From Deltaproteobacteria bacterium (lineage in GTDB: Bacteria > Desulfobacterota_B > Binatia > UBA9968): a stretch of 9,603 nt of DNA. The position numbers and the translations under genes are program-made. The stretch's first letter is position 1. Every line of letters begins with the position of its first letter. Below the pieces are notes generated by a model. It saw nothing but the letters and a program-made list of their open reading frames with translations. It made no database searches and was not told the origin of the DNA. This document shows positions 7,034 through 9,603 of this stretch, in pieces. The DNA lies in assembly GCA_030620935.1 (NCBI GenBank), contig JAUXIP010000050.1:1-9603 (forward strand), read 5' to 3'.

Positions 7034-8684
7034 AAACAAGATTCGAAATGTCTTCTTCTCCCTTTTCTTCCTTTTTGTCTCGGCAGGGGCGGTTCCGTCT
7101 GTTGCTGCACAGGGTTCAGAGATCGTTGTCTCGGACAACGAGCTGGCGACCCAGGCCGGAATGGAGATTCTCAAGCGCGGGGGCAACGCGATTGATGCCG
7201 CGGTGGCTACGGCGTTCGCTCTCGGAGTTGTCGATCCTGCCTCCTCGGGCATGGGGGGAGGGGGGTTCATGGTGATTTATCAAACTAAAGAGAGAAAGGC
7301 CCATGCCCTGGATTTTCGCGAAACGGCTCCCGCAGCGACTCACAGGAATCTCTATACTAAAAAGGGCCGGCCCGTACCCTCTTTAAGTCTGAATGGGGCA
7401 CTGGCCGTGGCCGTTCCAGGGCAGGTCGCAGGGCTTACAGAGGCATTAAAGAGATTCGGCAGCTTGCCATTGGCGACTGTAATGGCCCCGGCGACCCGCT
7501 ATGCCACAGAAGGTTTTCCCGCGCATCCCCATCTTCGCAGCGCGCTGAAACGCAAAATTTCCTTTATTCGCAAGTCACCCGATTTTGCACGCATCTTTCT
7601 ACGGGGAGATCAAATTCCTCCCGAAGGGGAGAAAATCCGGCAACCCGAATTGAGCGAAGCCCTGAGGGCCGTTGCCGAGCAAGGTGCAAAGGTTTTCTAC
7701 GAAGGGTGGATCGCTCAGGCGATTACGGATGTGCTTAAGAAAGGCGGCGGCGTCTTGGCGCTGGAAGATCTGAAAAACTACAAGCCCGTATGGAGAGAGC
7801 CCCTCATCGGCAGCTATCGCAATCGGTTGGTCATCACCATGCCCCCTCCGAGCTCCGGAGGCGTCGCGCTCCTTCAGATGCTCCAGGTGTTGGAGGAATA
7901 CCAGCTCACCCTCATTCCCCACAACTCCCCTACCTACCTTCATCTGTTGGCGGAAACGATGAAGCATGTCTTCTCGGATCGTGCCAAATATCTGGGAGAT
8001 CCAGCCTTTGTCCAGATTCCCGTTGAGAAACTTACTTCGAAGGGATACGCCATTTGGATCCGCAATCAAATTTCTCCCGCCAAGACTCACCCTTCGAGCT
8101 TCTACGGGCTGACCGCCTTTCAGCCGGAGCGGGGAGGGACCACTCATTTTGGGGTCTTGGATCGATTCGGCAATGCCGTCTCCTGTAGTCTGAGCGTCAA
8201 CACCTCGTTCGGATCGAAAGTTTTCGTTCAGGGAACGGGAGTTATTCTTAACAACCACATGGACGATTTTTCCATCCACCCGAGGATGGCCAATGTTTAC
8301 GGACTGGTCGGCAACAAGGCCAATGCTCTCAAACCGAAGAAGAGACCGCTAAGCAGTATGACTCCTACGATTATCCTTGAAGGTGAGCGGCCGGTTTTGA
8401 TCGTAGGTGCTTCAGGGGGGCCGAGAATTATCAGCGCTACTTTGCAAACGATACTAAATGTCTTCGACTTTCACATGCCCCTCAAAGCGGCTATAGCATC
8501 TCCCCGCATTCATCATCAGTGGCTGCCGAATGAACTTGTGGTGGAAAATAAAATCCCCCCTGATACGAGAACATCTTTGGGGCGTAGAGGACACCGCGTC
8601 CGAGAGAAAAACTCCCTGGCGGTCGTGCAAGCCATCCGGGTAAGGAAATCGAAGATCGCCGGCGAGGCTGATCCAAGAAAATAG
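7023..8684 (+). CDS. ggt: Gamma-glutamyltranspeptidase (glutathione hydrolase)
   Basis: This Ntn-hydrolase is exported to the periplasm, where it cleaves or transfers the gamma-glutamyl group of glutathione and similar compounds. It is 553 residues, against about 580 in E. coli. A Sec signal peptide (basic RNKIR, hydrophobic core 10-22, likely cut near VAAQ 27-30) precedes GGNAIDAAVA (53-62). The precursor should self-cleave before Thr373 (GGTTHF), giving subunits of about 340 and 181 residues. By alignment from memory with E. coli, conserved substrate residues are R99 (DFRETAP), S391 (for Thr409), N393, D415, S444/S445 (RPLSS) and G465/G466 (GASGG). Y426 of the lid loop (NVYGLVG) is present. 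E. coli Gln430 is His412 here (NNHMDDF). The protein stops right after ADPRK, so the usual ending of about ten residues (…AGY) is missing. The ATG at 7023 is the only sensible start, but its Shine-Dalgarno spacing is long. The enzyme is probably active, although H412 might alter acceptor or donor preference. Confidence 0.97.
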   Translation: MLFRNKIRNVFFSLFFLFVSAGAVPSVAAQGSEIVVSDNELATQAGMEILKRGGNAIDAAVATAFALGVVDPASSGMGGGGFMVIYQTKERKAHALDFRETAPAATHRNLYTKKGRPVPSLSLNGALAVAVPGQVAGLTEALKRFGSLPLATVMAPATRYATEGFPAHPHLRSALKRKISFIRKSPDFARIFLRGDQIPPEGEKIRQPELSEALRAVAEQGAKVFYEGWIAQAITDVLKKGGGVLALEDLKNYKPVWREPLIGSYRNRLVITMPPPSSGGVALLQMLQVLEEYQLTLIPHNSPTYLHLLAETMKHVFSDRAKYLGDPAFVQIPVEKLTSKGYAIWIRNQISPAKTHPSSFYGLTAFQPERGGTTHFGVLDRFGNAVSCSLSVNTSFGSKVFVQGTGVILNNHMDDFSIHPRMANVYGLVGNKANALKPKKRPLSSMTPTIILEGERPVLIVGASGGPRIISATLQTILNVFDFHMPLKAAIASPRIHHQWLPNELVVENKIPPDTRTSLGRRGHRVREKNSLAVVQAIRVRKSKIAGEADPRK

Positions 8685-8733
8685 GATTAGCCCCGATCCG
8701 ACAAATCAGATGCGATTGCAGACTGCACGCAGT

Positions 8734-8825
8734 AGCGGTAGCCTGCCTATCGGTCGTACCGCTGTAGCCACACTGGAGGTGAGCTTTTGACCCTTCGAGA
8801 ACCTCAGGGCCGTGAGCTTGTCGAA
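8734..8825. repeat. Degenerate short relative of the 6682-6969 repeat family
   Basis: AGCGGTA (8734-8740) and TACCGCT (8757-8763) form a 7-bp stem with a 16-nt loop. Further right, TTCGA (8794-8798) pairs with TCGAA (8821-8825) and CTCA (8803-8806) with TGAG (8813-8816), again across a 4x4 internal loop. Two marks tie it to the element upstream of ggt. The 9-mer CGTACCGCT occurs at 8755 and 6768, and in both places it lies to the left of the TTCGA two-part hairpin. The distance between marks differs (39 against 103 nt), so it would be a shortened or shuffled copy. Confidence 0.5.
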
Positions 8826-8868
8826 TCGGTTCCTAGCCAAAGCATATCGCCGAGATCTGGTGCTCGTC

Positions 8869-8881
8869 AGGAACTGTTCCT
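8869..8881. promoter_or_regulatory. Operator-like 13-bp dyad (AGGAAC-T-GTTCCT)
   Basis: A perfect 6-bp inverted repeat with a single central base lies 25 nt upstream of the candidate -35 of the binding-protein gene. That is a sensible place for a regulator. A dyad of this size is expected a couple of times by chance in about 10 kb, so the evidence is modest. Confidence 0.25.
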
Positions 8882-8906
8882 TGGGCCGATGAATGTGGAT
8901 CGGGGT

Positions 8907-8935
8907 TAGACAAAGACGGACGGACATAGTATTAA
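8907..8935 (+). promoter_or_regulatory. Candidate sigma70 promoter of the solute-binding-protein gene
   Basis: TAGACA (8907-8912, 5 of 6 to the -35 consensus), a 17-nt spacer, then TATTAA (8930-8935, 4 of 6 to the -10), ending 37 nt before the ATG at 8973. The spacing is ideal and the area downstream is A-rich. This suggests the gene is transcribed separately from ggt. Confidence 0.4.
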
Positions 8936-8954
8936 ACTAAAAAGGACGATCTTA

Positions 8955-8966
8955 GAGGAGGGAGGA
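8955..8966 (+). promoter_or_regulatory. Strong Shine-Dalgarno of the solute-binding-protein gene
   Basis: The purine run GAGGAGGGAGGA (8955-8966) ends 6 nt before the ATG at 8973. It contains GGAGG and two GAGG cores, implying efficient translation and fixing this start. Confidence 0.75.
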
Positions 8967-8972
8967 AAGCGC

Positions 8973-9603
8973 ATGAAAGCATTGAGACGAGTTTTCGTTT
9001 TTTGCTTCCTATTGGTTGCATCTTTGCACCTTTCTATGGCCTGGTCCCTGGCCAACTCGAATCCCAAGCTGATTGAAGGAGCAAAAAAAGAGGGGCGCCT
9101 GGTCTATTGGACGACTATGACCCTGAGCCAGAGTAAGCAGGTTGTTGACGCATTCAAAGAAAAATACCCTTTCATTAAGACTGATCTGTTTCGCACCGGT
9201 GGCGGCCCTCTACTTAACAAAATACTTACAGAGGCTCGTGCCGGGAGATATTCTTGGGATTTGATCTCGGGAAGGGGAGAGCTCTTCTTACCTTTGATGA
9301 AAAGAAAACTCCTGGGCTCCTACCGCTCGCCTGAGGCTAAGAAGATTCCCCCGGATATGGTGGGTAAAAAGGGCTATTGGACGGCTTATTACCTCAACCC
9401 TTACGCCCTAGGCTACAATACCCAACAGGTCAAAAAGAAAGACATTCCCAAGACCTATCAAGATCTGCTCAATCCCAGATGGAAAGGGGGAAAGATCTCT
9501 ATCGACACCGAAGCCCACGGGCTCCTTCATGGGCTTATGACTGCATGGGGCAAGGAAAGGGCCGTCTCCTACTTCAAAAAGCTCGCCGCCCAAGAGCCGG
9601 TTC
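8973..9603 (+). CDS. Periplasmic ABC-type solute-binding protein (partial, runs off the right edge)
   Basis: This is an exported binding protein of an ABC importer, resembling the Fe(3+)/spermidine-putrescine/phosphonate-type extracellular solute-binding group. The window holds 210 codons; such proteins are usually 330-360 residues. A Sec signal peptide is clear: basic start MKALRR, hydrophobic core about 7-23, probable cleavage near residues 25-28. There is no lipobox, so it should be soluble in the periplasm. The mature part begins NPKLIEGAKKEGRLVYWTT (30-48), the first strand typical of this group. WDLISG (95-100), YLNPYALGYNT (140-150) and the signature PKTYQDLLNPRWKGG (159-173) follow. 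The ligand cannot be read from the sequence: the iron-binding Tyr pair of FbpA-type proteins would lie beyond the edge. No permease or ATPase gene is visible, though they may follow. It shares ggt's direction but appears to have its own promoter. Confidence 0.9.
   Translation, partial: MKALRRVFVFCFLLVASLHLSMAWSLANSNPKLIEGAKKEGRLVYWTTMTLSQSKQVVDAFKEKYPFIKTDLFRTGGGPLLNKILTEARAGRYSWDLISGRGELFLPLMKRKLLGSYRSPEAKKIPPDMVGKKGYWTAYYLNPYALGYNTQQVKKKDIPKTYQDLLNPRWKGGKISIDTEAHGLLHGLMTAWGKERAVSYFKKLAAQEPV

Larger units (their letters stand above)
8685..8972. other. 288-bp spacer between ggt and the binding-protein gene
   Basis: No gene is credible here. In order it holds a 7-bp stem (8734-8763), a CTTCGA/CTCA hairpin (8794-8825), a 13-bp dyad (8869-8881), a possible promoter (8907-8935) and a strong ribosome binding site. 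No intrinsic terminator with a T-tract follows ggt. The hairpins could stop transcription or protect the 3' end, but that is speculation. Confidence 0.65.

Noticed and set aside
7599..8279. A 226-codon open frame on the minus strand inside ggt
   Set aside because: It lies antisense to a complete, well-conserved ggt, shows no recognisable motif, and is explained by the composition of the opposite strand.
8706..8927. A 73-codon minus-strand open frame between ggt and the binding-protein gene
   Set aside because: It runs across the repeat hairpins, lacks a ribosome binding site I can recognise, and has no familiar motif.

Overview
This looks like a chromosomal window from an uncultivated, probably Gram-negative bacterium. 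Two predicted exported proteins carry Sec-type signal peptides. The spacers hold the GC-rich, hairpin-forming interspersed repeats often seen in environmental Deltaproteobacteria/Desulfobacterota, NC10 and related lineages. That taxonomic guess is from memory and style only; there is no rRNA or marker gene here to settle it.

Layout. (1) Positions 1-6465, minus strand: a two-gene recombination operon. addB (6465 to 3205) comes first. addA starts 2 nt after the addB stop codon and runs off the left edge of the window, shortly before its nuclease active site would be reached. Together they would encode an AddAB-type helicase-nuclease that processes double-strand breaks for RecA. (2) Positions 6466-7022: a 557-bp divergent spacer with no convincing gene, packed with inverted repeats. 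It includes a MITE-like element of roughly 290 bp with imperfect terminal inverted repeats and flanking TTTTTAAG direct repeats. (3) Positions 7023-8684, plus strand: ggt, a complete periplasmic gamma-glutamyltranspeptidase. (4) Positions 8685-8972: a 288-bp spacer holding a shorter, degenerate relative of the same repeat family, then a small dyad, a possible promoter and a strong ribosome binding site. (5) From 8973 to the right edge: the first 210 codons of an exported ABC-type solute-binding protein.

The two halves are functionally unrelated. addB-addA is DNA repair. Ggt and the binding protein both act in the periplasm and could take part in nutrient scavenging, but the spacer between them argues against a simple operon. 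I see no defence island, phage, CRISPR, transposase or RNA gene, and no clearly new multi-gene system. The least explained material is the intergenic repeat family and the overlapping mini-ORF at the ggt start.
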